Shown: piece by piece, positions 8,030 to 15,685 of the stretch
Layout: each line of letters begins with the position of its first letter
Position numbering within the stretch: the first letter of the stretch is position 1
From: Rhizobium tibeticum
Lineage (GTDB): Bacteria > Pseudomonadota > Alphaproteobacteria > Rhizobiales > Rhizobiaceae
Assembly (NCBI RefSeq): GCF_900110205.1
Contig: NZ_FOCV01000029.1
Coordinates: forward strand, 21,377 to 85,376
Length of the DNA: 64,000 nucleotides
Direction: 5' to 3'
Notes under the pieces: generated by a model
What the model saw: the letters and a program-made list of their open reading frames with translations, nothing else
Told to the model about the DNA's origin: nothing
The model's database searches: none
Position numbers and translations under genes: made by a program

Positions 8030-10687
8030 ATGCAGACGGAACTCGGTCGGGTTCTCGACACGCTCCCCGGGATGGTCTTCAGTGCCCTCCCGGATGGTCG
8101 GATCGATTTCGTGAACAAGGACTTGGCCAACTTTTCCGGCGTCTCGATGTCCGAGACGAATACATGGGAATGGCCGGTGCAAGGGGCGCCTGCGGAGGCG
8201 TCAATGATTACTGAACGGTTTCGGTCAATGCTATCAGTGGATCAACCATTCGAGATGGAGATTCCAACCTTGCGGGCTGACGGCGAGCGCAGCCTTCTGA
8301 GGATCCGGTGCAAGCCCATGCTCACAGACGGCAAGGTCCAGAAATGGTATGGTCTTGCCGCCGAACGTGAGCTTGCAAGCACGGATAGTCGTACCGAGCA
8401 CGAAACGGACTTTCAGCGCATCGTGGATAGCATTCCTGTTCCAGTCGCGGTCACCACACCGACTGGAGACGTTGAAGCATTGAACAATCCTGCTCTCGAA
8501 TACTTCGGCATGACGCTGGAGGAACTGAAGAACTGGAAGGCGATTGAAGTCGTCCATCCCGAAGACTTGCAGCAAACCATCGCCGATCAGCTCGAGGCGC
8601 ACAGGACCGCGATCTTCTACAATGTCGAAAGCCGTCATCTCCGTTCGGACGGCGTCTATCGCTGGCACAATGTCCTAGGCTTGCCCTTCAAGGACCGTGA
8701 AGGAAATATTCTACGTTGGTTTCATCTTCTCGTTGATATTGATGATCGCAAAAAGGCTGAATTGGCGCTTGCCGCGCGCGAGCGCGAAGCGCAACTCGTA
8801 TTGGAAAGCATCCCGGCCGGGATCGCCGTCCTGGCTCCGGATGGAAAGGTCGAGGCGATCAACGGACCGCTGTTGCGGTACTACGGACGCGCGCTCGAGG
8901 AGCTGCGCGATTGGGGCAACACGGATGTTGTGCATCCGGACGACATGCCCCGAATGATCGCAGCCGTGTCGGATGCCGTCGCATCCGGATCTCCGTATGA
9001 TAGAGAGGTGCGTCTGCGGCGCGCCGACGGAACATATCGCTGGTTCCAGGTCACCGGACATCCCTTGAAGTCGGAGGATGGCAAGATCATCCGGTGGTAC
9101 GCCCTTCACATGGACATCGACGATCGGAAGCAGGCAGAAGAAGCGCTGGCGGAACGTGAGCGCGAATCGCGATTGGTCATCGACGGCATAGCGGGAATGA
9201 TTGCGATCTTTTCGCCGGACGCGAAACTGATTGGCGGCAACCAGCAGATAATCGACTATTTCCAGCGCCCTATCGAGGAGCTCGACAACTGGGCAACGAA
9301 TGGGATCACTCACCCCGACGATCTGCAGATCTGCATCGACAGTTTCATGGGAGCCATCGCGACCGGAGAACCCTATGACTATGAGACGCGCTTCCTCAGG
9401 CATGATGGAACATGGCGCTGGTTTCAGCTTCGCGGGTTGCCATTGCGAAACACGGACGGTCAGATCGTGCGTTGGTATGGCCTGCTGACGGATATAGACG
9501 ATCGAAAACGGACAGAGGAAAATCTCCGCAGAAGCGAAGCGTTTCTTGGCGACGCCCAGCGGCTCAGCAAGACAGGAAGCTTCTCGCTCAAGCTTGGCAC
9601 CGACGAGGTCACGTGGTCGGCGGAAACCTATCGCATCTTCGACGTCGATTCTTCCACAAGGGTGACGCTGCGCACTATTCTGTCGCGCCTAGATCACGAC
9701 AGTTTCGCAAGGGTGCAGCGCGTCCTCGAACGCGCGCGCGAAGGAAATGGTGACTTCGACTACGACATTACGCTGGTTATGCCCGACAAGTCGATGAAGA
9801 ACGTTCGCGTGCTGGCTCACAGCGAGCGAAACAAGGATGGCGAGCAGGAACTGACTGGCGCAGTGCAGGACGTGACTGAAAGCCGGCGGGCAGAAGAGAC
9901 ACTCAACCAGGTTCGGTCCGAGCTCGCCTATGTTACGCGGGTGACAAGTCTTGGCGTGCTGACGGCGTCGATCGCCCATGAGGTCAATCAACCTCTTGCC
10001 GGGATCGTCACCAATGCGAGCACGTGTCTTCGGGTCCTGGCCGCGGAACCGCCCAACATGGAAGTCGCGAAAGATACGGCTCGCCGTATGATCCGCGATG
10101 CCAACCGGGCCGCGGAGGTGATCGTCAGGCTGCGGGCGCTGTTCAGCAGAAAACCTCCGATCATCGAGCCGATCGACATGAACGACATCGCAAGCGAAGT
10201 GATCGCTTTGGCACTGAGCGACCTCCAGCGGGCGCGTGTGTCGGTCGAGACAGAATTCGGCCATAGCCTGCCACCCGTCGCTGGCGCCCGCGTCCAACTC
10301 CAGCAAGTGATCATGAACCTGCTGCGAAACGCCATAGAGGCTCTGGCCGGGATCAACGATAGACCGAAGAAAATCACAATCAATACCCAAGCAGACCCGG
10401 CAGGTGAGGTGCAGGTCTCCGTGAGTGACGACGGTGTCGGATTCGGCTCGCAGGAGATGGGACGGATCTTCGACGCTTTCTATACCACGAAACCGGATGG
10501 CATGGGCATCGGGCTATCGGTCAGTCGTTCCATAGTCGAAAACCACAATGGACGGCTGTGGGCAAAAGCAAACAATGGCCCTGGCGCAACAGTTGCGTTT
10601 GCCATTCCGATATATGAGGTCGCCAGAGAGTCTTGCGACCTTAAAGATAAAGACAGGTCACAGTCGCCCTTCGGGACAGTTCGATGA
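8030..10687 (+). CDS. PAS-domain sensor histidine kinase with five PAS modules
   Basis: An 885-residue cytosolic kinase with no membrane segment. PAS-like modules begin near residues 8, 130, 256, 381 and 504; modules 2-4 are close copies sharing ELxxW...HPDD and KxxRWYG/RWFxLL blocks. HisKA has His650 in SIAHEVNQPLAG. The ATP-binding domain shows an N-box (NLLRNAIEAL, about 762) and GMGIGLSVSRSIVENH (about 824). The architecture resembles FixL-type intracellular sensors, but no heme-histidine assignment is possible by eye. AAAGGACAGGC supports the ATG at 8030; a GTG at 7991 would overlap the preceding gene. It overlaps the next receiver gene by ATGA. Confidence 0.9.
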   Translation: MQTELGRVLDTLPGMVFSALPDGRIDFVNKDLANFSGVSMSETNTWEWPVQGAPAEASMITERFRSMLSVDQPFEMEIPTLRADGERSLLRIRCKPMLTDGKVQKWYGLAAERELASTDSRTEHETDFQRIVDSIPVPVAVTTPTGDVEALNNPALEYFGMTLEELKNWKAIEVVHPEDLQQTIADQLEAHRTAIFYNVESRHLRSDGVYRWHNVLGLPFKDREGNILRWFHLLVDIDDRKKAELALAAREREAQLVLESIPAGIAVLAPDGKVEAINGPLLRYYGRALEELRDWGNTDVVHPDDMPRMIAAVSDAVASGSPYDREVRLRRADGTYRWFQVTGHPLKSEDGKIIRWYALHMDIDDRKQAEEALAERERESRLVIDGIAGMIAIFSPDAKLIGGNQQIIDYFQRPIEELDNWATNGITHPDDLQICIDSFMGAIATGEPYDYETRFLRHDGTWRWFQLRGLPLRNTDGQIVRWYGLLTDIDDRKRTEENLRRSEAFLGDAQRLSKTGSFSLKLGTDEVTWSAETYRIFDVDSSTRVTLRTILSRLDHDSFARVQRVLERAREGNGDFDYDITLVMPDKSMKNVRVLAHSERNKDGEQELTGAVQDVTESRRAEETLNQVRSELAYVTRVTSLGVLTASIAHEVNQPLAGIVTNASTCLRVLAAEPPNMEVAKDTARRMIRDANRAAEVIVRLRALFSRKPPIIEPIDMNDIASEVIALALSDLQRARVSVETEFGHSLPPVAGARVQLQQVIMNLLRNAIEALAGINDRPKKITINTQADPAGEVQVSVSDDGVGFGSQEMGRIFDAFYTTKPDGMGIGLSVSRSIVENHNGRLWAKANNGPGATVAFAIPIYEVARESCDLKDKDRSQSPFGTVR

Positions 10688-11058
10688 GGAAGCGATCGAA
10701 GCTCGTATCGGTGATCGATGACGACGAGTCTGTTCGAGAAGCTCTCCCAGACCTGCTCCGGTCGTTCGGCCTATCCGTCGAAGCGTTTCCTTCTGCGGAG
10801 GCGTTTCTCGGATCGCAGGCACTGGAGGCCAGCGACGGCATCATCCTAGACGTGGCGATGCCGGGCATGACGGGACCGGAACTGCAAAGGGAACTACGAG
10901 ACAGAAACCTACAAATTCCGATCATTTTTGTGACAGCGTTCGCTGACGAGATGGTGCGCGAGCGTGTGATACGGGACGGGGCGGTGGAGTGCCTGTTCAA
11001 GCCGTTCAGTGACGACGAGCTGCAGAATGCGCTTCGCCTCGCCTCGCTCGTGATCTGA
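10684..11058 (+). CDS. response-regulator receiver protein 2 (single domain)
   Basis: A 124-residue stand-alone receiver, translationally coupled to the kinase (ATGA overlap). VIDDDESVREALPDLL is the acidic pocket, Asp56 lies in LDVAMPGMTG, FVTAF holds the switch Thr and LFKPF the Lys. It is very similar to receiver 1 (DDDESVRE, LPDLxRxFG, DVAMPGM, CLFKPFSD), which indicates duplication. With no effector domain, it may act as a phosphate sink or relay, or through protein contacts. Confidence 0.88.
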   Translation: MRKRSKLVSVIDDDESVREALPDLLRSFGLSVEAFPSAEAFLGSQALEASDGIILDVAMPGMTGPELQRELRDRNLQIPIIFVTAFADEMVRERVIRDGAVECLFKPFSDDELQNALRLASLVI

Positions 11059-11191
11059 CGGTTCACCTTGGTCCCCTCGCGGTATCGGTATTGAGGGAAC
11101 TGTTGTGGACTCTTGACGAAAAGCGATGTTCGGAGAGATCTCGAGTTCGTCGTTGTTGCGTGGCTTGCACTGAGCAACGTACAACATCGTA

Positions 11192-11226
11192 GATACCAAA
11201 GTATCGGCGATACCATAGTGCAATGG
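11192..11226 (+). promoter_or_regulatory. two-part repeated element, copy b (epoxide hydrolase promoter region)
   Basis: GATACC at 11192 and again at 11209 (17 bp apart) frame GTATCG-G-CGATAC, followed directly by CCATAGTGCAATGG (11213-11226). The end lies 64 bp before the epoxide hydrolase ATG. Copy e upstream of the DJ-1 gene has the same order and the same 17-bp spacing, the strongest argument that the element is functional. Confidence 0.65.
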
Positions 11227-11290
11227 TTCCCACGCCCGTTCAGTGTGACTTTCCTCCCCCTCAACCCCGGCAAACACGTAGGAGGATGCC

Positions 11291-12589
11291 ATGTCCCGTA
11301 TACAGCCCGAAGTCACACGTCGAACTCTTCTTGCCGCCGCCACAGCCGCAGGCGCGGTGGGTATGCTTCCGGGAACACTCGCCGCTTCGACCACGAGTCC
11401 CGATATCAGACCGTTTAAGTTCTCGGCTACCGACGAGCAGCTTAAGGATCTTCGACGTCGTGTTGAAGCCACCCGCTGGCCGGACCGCGAGACGGTGTCC
11501 GACGATGGGCAGGGTGTGCGGCTCGATACGATCCAGAAGGTCGCCAAGCGCTGGCGGGCGCATGACTGGCGCAAAGTCGAGGCACGGCTGAATTCCTTCC
11601 CGCAGTTCATGACCGAGATCGACGGGCTGGACATTCACTTCATCCATGTGAAGTCCCAGCATGAAAAGGCGCTGCCTATTATCATCACCCATGGCTGGCC
11701 GGGTTCGATCATCGAGCAGATGAAGATCATCAAGCCGCTGACCGACCCTACCGCCTTTGGCGGCACCGAGGCCGATGCCTTCCATGTCGTCATTCCCTCA
11801 TTGCCGGGCTACGGCTTCTCGGGCAAGCCGAAGGAAAAGGGCTGGAACCCGCCACGCATCGCCAAGGCCTGGGCCGTGCTGATGCAGCGCCTCGGTTACA
11901 CGAAATACGTCGCCCAGGGCGGCGACTGGGGCAATGCCGTGACCGAACTCATGGCGGTGCAGGAGCCTGCGGGCCTCATCGGCATCCATACCAACATGGC
12001 CGCCACCGTACCTGCCGACATTGCAAAGCTGCTGTCAGCAGGGGCGCCTGCGCCGGCAGATCTCTCGGCCGATGAAAAGCGAGCCTACGAGCAGCTCGAC
12101 GATTTCTACAAGAACGGCCTCGGCTATGCGATCGAGATGAACAACCGCCCGCAGACGCTTTACGGCATCGTGGATTCGCCGATCGGCCTCGCCTCTTGGA
12201 TGCTTGATCACGACATCAGAAGCTACCGGATGATCGCCCGATCCTTTACCGGGGAGACGGAGGGTCTGACGCCCGACGATGTCCTCGACAATGTCACGCT
12301 TTACTGGCTGACCAACACGGCGATCTCGTCTGCACGACTCTATTGGGACAATGCGCATTTTCCCTCGGGCGGCTTCTTCGATCCGCGCGGCATCAAGATC
12401 CCGGTCGCCGTCAGCGCCTTCCCGGATGAAATCTACCAGGCGCCGCAGAGTTGGGCGGAAAAGGCCTATCCGAAGCTCATCCATTACAACAGGCCGGAAA
12501 AGGGCGGGCATTTTGCCGCCTGGGAACAGCCGGAGCTGTTTACCGACGAGCTGCGCGCCTCCTTCAAGTCGCTGCGCGACGAAACCTAA
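11291..12589 (+). CDS. exported epoxide hydrolase (EHN plus alpha/beta-hydrolase), TAT signal
   Basis: A 432-residue enzyme. VTRRTLLAAATAAGAVG near residues 8-24 is a twin-arginine signal with a following AxA-like site, so the folded protein should reach the periplasm. Residues about 38-145 match the epoxide-hydrolase N-terminal domain (FKFSATDEQLKDLRRRV; DIHFIHVKS). HGWPGS provides the oxyanion loop, GGDWGN the nucleophile Asp212, and GGHFAAWEQPE the catalytic His region. It adds water to epoxides through an ester intermediate; the substrate is unknown. GTAGGAGG precedes the start. The repeated two-part element lies 64 bp upstream. Confidence 0.9.
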   Translation: MSRIQPEVTRRTLLAAATAAGAVGMLPGTLAASTTSPDIRPFKFSATDEQLKDLRRRVEATRWPDRETVSDDGQGVRLDTIQKVAKRWRAHDWRKVEARLNSFPQFMTEIDGLDIHFIHVKSQHEKALPIIITHGWPGSIIEQMKIIKPLTDPTAFGGTEADAFHVVIPSLPGYGFSGKPKEKGWNPPRIAKAWAVLMQRLGYTKYVAQGGDWGNAVTELMAVQEPAGLIGIHTNMAATVPADIAKLLSAGAPAPADLSADEKRAYEQLDDFYKNGLGYAIEMNNRPQTLYGIVDSPIGLASWMLDHDIRSYRMIARSFTGETEGLTPDDVLDNVTLYWLTNTAISSARLYWDNAHFPSGGFFDPRGIKIPVAVSAFPDEIYQAPQSWAEKAYPKLIHYNRPEKGGHFAAWEQPELFTDELRASFKSLRDET

Positions 12590-12757
12590 GGCGGCACTAA
12601 CTCGATGACTCCTGGTTCTTTTCCACCTCGGTGTATCGAACTACTCAGCCGGAGAAGTCACCTCTGATGCTGCGGACGTTCCAACGGCATCATGAACTTT
12701 CCTACTCGCTTCCGCGGGGGCCACGATACATCTGCGCTGCTTGATCGGAGACAGATA

Positions 12758-13642
12758 ATGAAACTTCCTTTTGCAATTGCTGAAATCACTTGCCTCATGT
12801 TGTTCGCAACAGCATCAGCTCCGCAATTATCAGCAACAGAAACAAAGACTCCTGCTGCATCGATCGATCGGCTGTACCGGGTCGACTGCGGCCACTCACT
12901 CGCGAATGACGAGTCCGTCTGGACGCCCGGCGAGAATAAGGGCAAGTCGATTGAATTCTCCTCGACATGTTATCTCATCCAGCACGGTGGCGAGTACATC
13001 ATGTGGGATACCGGGGTGCCCGAAAGTGCAATCGGCGATCCAAACGGCTGGTCGACGCTCCCCAAGCTCATAGTTTATCATCTCGACAAGACAATTTCCT
13101 CTCAGCTTGCCGAAATTGGACTGAAGCCAGCGGATATCGACTACGTCGTCGTGTCACATACCCACGGCGATCACATTGGAAATGTCGGGCTTTTCCCCGA
13201 CGCGACCGTTGTGATGCAGCAGGCTGAATACGAGTGGATCAATTCGCCTCCACCATCAGACCCTAACCTCAACACTCTCGTGCAACTGGCTCGGAAGCTC
13301 CTCGGACATCCTCGCCGCCTCGCATTGGTGACGGGAGACGTCGATCTATTTCGTGACGGCAGCGTCAGATTGCTATCGACGCCGGGGCACACTCCCGGCA
13401 GCCAGTCGCTGATGGTCCATCTTGCCAAAACTGGCTACGTTATCCTGTCCGGCGACGTGGCGCATCTCGAGGATAATTTCGAGCGAGACATCGTTCCCGC
13501 GCTGAATGTCGACAAGCCCGAATCCATCTCCTCGATGGACCGGATCAAAGAGATTATGCGCGAATTCAATGCGCAACTCTTCATCAATCACGACAAACAT
13601 CAAGCCGACGGGCTCAAGCTTCTGCCGGACTATTACGACTGA
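12758..13642 (+). CDS. exported metallo-beta-lactamase-fold hydrolase, N-acyl-homoserine-lactonase-like
   Basis: A 294-residue protein with a Sec-type signal (LPFAIAEITCLMLFATASAP). The zinc motif HTHGDH covers His134, His136, Asp138 and His139, preceded by DYVVVS as in AHL lactonases. STPGHTPGSQSL, LSGDVAH and FINHDKHQ supply further metal ligands. AHL lactonases open quorum-sensing lactone rings, but other lactones or esters are possible. The ATG at 12758 has GGAGACAG upstream; an earlier in-frame ATG at 12692 would place 22 residues ahead of the signal. An export signal is unusual, because the known AttM/AiiA lactonases are cytoplasmic. Confidence 0.82.
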   Translation: MKLPFAIAEITCLMLFATASAPQLSATETKTPAASIDRLYRVDCGHSLANDESVWTPGENKGKSIEFSSTCYLIQHGGEYIMWDTGVPESAIGDPNGWSTLPKLIVYHLDKTISSQLAEIGLKPADIDYVVVSHTHGDHIGNVGLFPDATVVMQQAEYEWINSPPPSDPNLNTLVQLARKLLGHPRRLALVTGDVDLFRDGSVRLLSTPGHTPGSQSLMVHLAKTGYVILSGDVAHLEDNFERDIVPALNVDKPESISSMDRIKEIMREFNAQLFINHDKHQADGLKLLPDYYD

Positions 13643-13732
13643 GCGGGCATCACCAGCGCCCTATACATTTCGACTTTCCCAATGTCCTGAGCGCGCAACC
13701 TGCGCCTTTTGCCAATGATCCAGGAGGACGCC

Positions 13733-13852
13733 ATGGCTGCTGACTTATGCGGAGCAATACCAGAAAGTACCGAGCGGATATCACTGATGGGCTTGCGCTC
13801 GCTGATCGGCTCGCGCGCTCAGCACAGTTCGGGATACTATATCAGCGGATGA
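13733..13852 (+). CDS. 39-codon small open frame with strong ribosome site
   Basis: CAGGAGGACGCC precedes an ATG opening a 39-residue frame (MAADLCGAIPES..., ending SGYYISG) that stops at TGA 13850-13852. No domain or membrane segment is visible. The strong ribosome site suggests either a real small protein or the surviving 5' end of a lost gene; the neighbouring porin is clearly a remnant. Confidence 0.3.
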   Translation: MAADLCGAIPESTERISLMGLRSLIGSRAQHSSGYYISG

Positions 13853-13873
13853 GTTCCTGAGGACATGGAAGCT

Positions 13874-14173
13874 TCAGAGCACGATAGATGAAACGGCGAC
13901 AGACTTCGCAATCGCTCGGGCGCTTCGGGTACCTCCAGAAGGGTTAAAGGCAAATTCGCCAGTGTAGCCAAGCTGGAAATCAATCCCCTCCTCGAGCAAC
14001 CTGTCCCGAAGCCCTCCCCAGTCGCCTAGCAGCCAAGACTTTTCCTCTCCCGACAGGTGATCGAGTTGTCGGCCACCCGGTACGAGGTCATTTGCCCACC
14101 CCCTCCCCGGCTCAAATGACGCGAAAGCGACTGACGCCAGCAGGAGGAAATTCGGGAGATTCGATCGGATCAT
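13874..14173 (-). pseudogene. carbohydrate-selective porin (OprB type), N-terminal fragment
   Basis: A signal peptide (NLPNFLLLASVAFA) is followed by LLGDWGGLRDRLLEEGIDF and GYTGEFAFNPSGG, the characteristic beginning of OprB-family outer-membrane porins. The frame ends after 99 residues where the family normally has 400 or more, and similarity stops after NPSGG. The beta-barrel is therefore missing. It keeps a good promoter-proximal element (14236-14249), which suggests deletion of the 3' part was fairly recent. Confidence 0.75.
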
Positions 14174-14235
14174 TCGTCGAGATCTCTTGGGTACATTCGG
14201 GGTAGCTGACTGTTGTCACTCGCCCTCGACGCCGT

Positions 14236-14249
14236 CCATTGCACCATGG
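14236..14249 (-). promoter_or_regulatory. 14-mer of the repeated element, copy d1 (porin relic promoter region)
   Basis: On the minus strand the sequence is CCATGGTGCAATGG, 13 of 14 bases identical to the 14-mer before the epoxide hydrolase, ending 62 bp before the porin start. A weaker, opposite-facing relative (GGCAATACCTTAGTATAGTG, 14286-14305) lies before the MFS gene, so this divergent gap may carry two copies. Confidence 0.5.
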
Positions 14250-14458
14250 TGTAGCTCGGCCGAAGTTCTGCCATCAGAGATCAGAGGCAATACCTTAGTA
14301 TAGTGTGCTTGGTGCAAGTTTGCGGTAAACTCAACCTCCTGATGGTGAGTGCCACCCATGCTTCCAAGTCACCGGACGCAAGGCACTTCCCACCACGTGT
14401 GCTGCAAATACTTCGGCAAAGTTTATCTGCGGACGATACGGCCAGAATTGACGGAAAA

Positions 14459-15685
14459 ATGAACCGGGGCGGTCTACAAAGTCATCAGACTATCCGCTGG
14501 GCGGTCGCCTACGGCTTGTTCGGCGCACCTCGCTCAGGAGCGTCGATAGCCTTCGCATTGGCAGCACTCTCGATCACGGGGAACCCTGCTAGTGGAGCTA
14601 CGGCGCTCGCGGCCATGACAACCGCGCAACTTGTCGGAGCCCTGCCAATTGCCCGGTTGGGGCGGGGTGCGAACTCGATTGCATTTTTCAAGGTTCTTTT
14701 AATTATTCGGACGGCAGCGCTCTTGGCGTGCGCCGCTGCGTGTGGGACGGGCGCACCGTACGCAGTTTTCATCGCTGCGGCAATGGCCGCCGGCCTCGTG
14801 CAAGGTGCGGCCTTCGGCTATCTGCGCGACAGCGCAAACTACCTTGTGGTTCAATCACAGATGACAAGGGGCCTTGCTTTGGGAGCTTTTGCATCGGACC
14901 TCACCTTCCTCCTCACCCCGATCTTGGCGGCCAGTCTTGGATCGTTATCCGCATCATTCTCGATAGCCGCAATCGCAATACTCGGCGCGGTGCCCGCAAT
15001 GATCTTGCCGTCTGCACAAAACAACGGAGAGCCCCAAGCGGCGAAGCCCCGCACCAAATCGCTAACGCCTGAAGTCCTTCTCTGGCTCGGATGCGCCTGT
15101 GCCAGTTCCGCCGCGATCAGCGGCATCGAAGTTGGCGCAGTGTCGCTCGCGATGGGGTTCAACCTGCAAGCAGGGTACGGCGCGATATTCACCGGAACCC
15201 TATGTGCGGCGTCGCTTGTCGGGTCCATAGGAAACGGCCTACTCAACAGAGCCTACTCGAAGCTGCAGGTCGCGGCGATGTTCCTCTCGATTATTATCGG
15301 CACAGCGCTGATACTTCAGAATTCCTTCGGTTTATCGATACTCGGCTGCGCGCTTGTCGGGATATGCGCCCCATCGCTCGGCATCCACTACTCATTGCAA
15401 CTCAACAGATTGGTGACGCCAGAGATGAGGGCTGAGGTTTTCTCCGTGCTGAAAATTTCGACTTCATTGGGAACTATCCTAGCCTCGGCGACGCTCGGCT
15501 GGACGTCTGTCACGCTCACCCTGACCGCCTCGATATGGATGCTCGTTTGCGCGCTGGGGGCAATTCTCTTGAAGGACTTCATCGTTGGGCGACGGCTGAC
15601 CAAGGCGCCCCTCAGCGGCGGCGCTGGACTAGCGACAGTTCCTGCCCTGGCAGCGAGGCGCCTAAGTGAACGGAACGACCATTGA
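14459..15685 (+). CDS. MFS-type transporter, unassigned substrate
   Basis: From the ATG at 14459 the protein has 408 residues with many hydrophobic segments: AIAFALAALSITG, AVFIAAAMAAGLVQGAAFG, LAASLGSLSASFSIAAIAILG, VAAMFLSIIIGTALIL, LGCALVGICAPSLG and others, fitting a 10-12-segment major-facilitator-like carrier. The frame is open back to 14303, but those 52 residues are hydrophilic and partly overlap the putative promoter element; an ATG at 14341 is possible. Its stop overlaps the next kinase start (TGATG), so transporter and sensor are probably co-expressed, as in transport-linked sensing. Confidence 0.7.
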   Translation: MNRGGLQSHQTIRWAVAYGLFGAPRSGASIAFALAALSITGNPASGATALAAMTTAQLVGALPIARLGRGANSIAFFKVLLIIRTAALLACAAACGTGAPYAVFIAAAMAAGLVQGAAFGYLRDSANYLVVQSQMTRGLALGAFASDLTFLLTPILAASLGSLSASFSIAAIAILGAVPAMILPSAQNNGEPQAAKPRTKSLTPEVLLWLGCACASSAAISGIEVGAVSLAMGFNLQAGYGAIFTGTLCAASLVGSIGNGLLNRAYSKLQVAAMFLSIIIGTALILQNSFGLSILGCALVGICAPSLGIHYSLQLNRLVTPEMRAEVFSVLKISTSLGTILASATLGWTSVTLTLTASIWMLVCALGAILLKDFIVGRRLTKAPLSGGAGLATVPALAARRLSERNDH

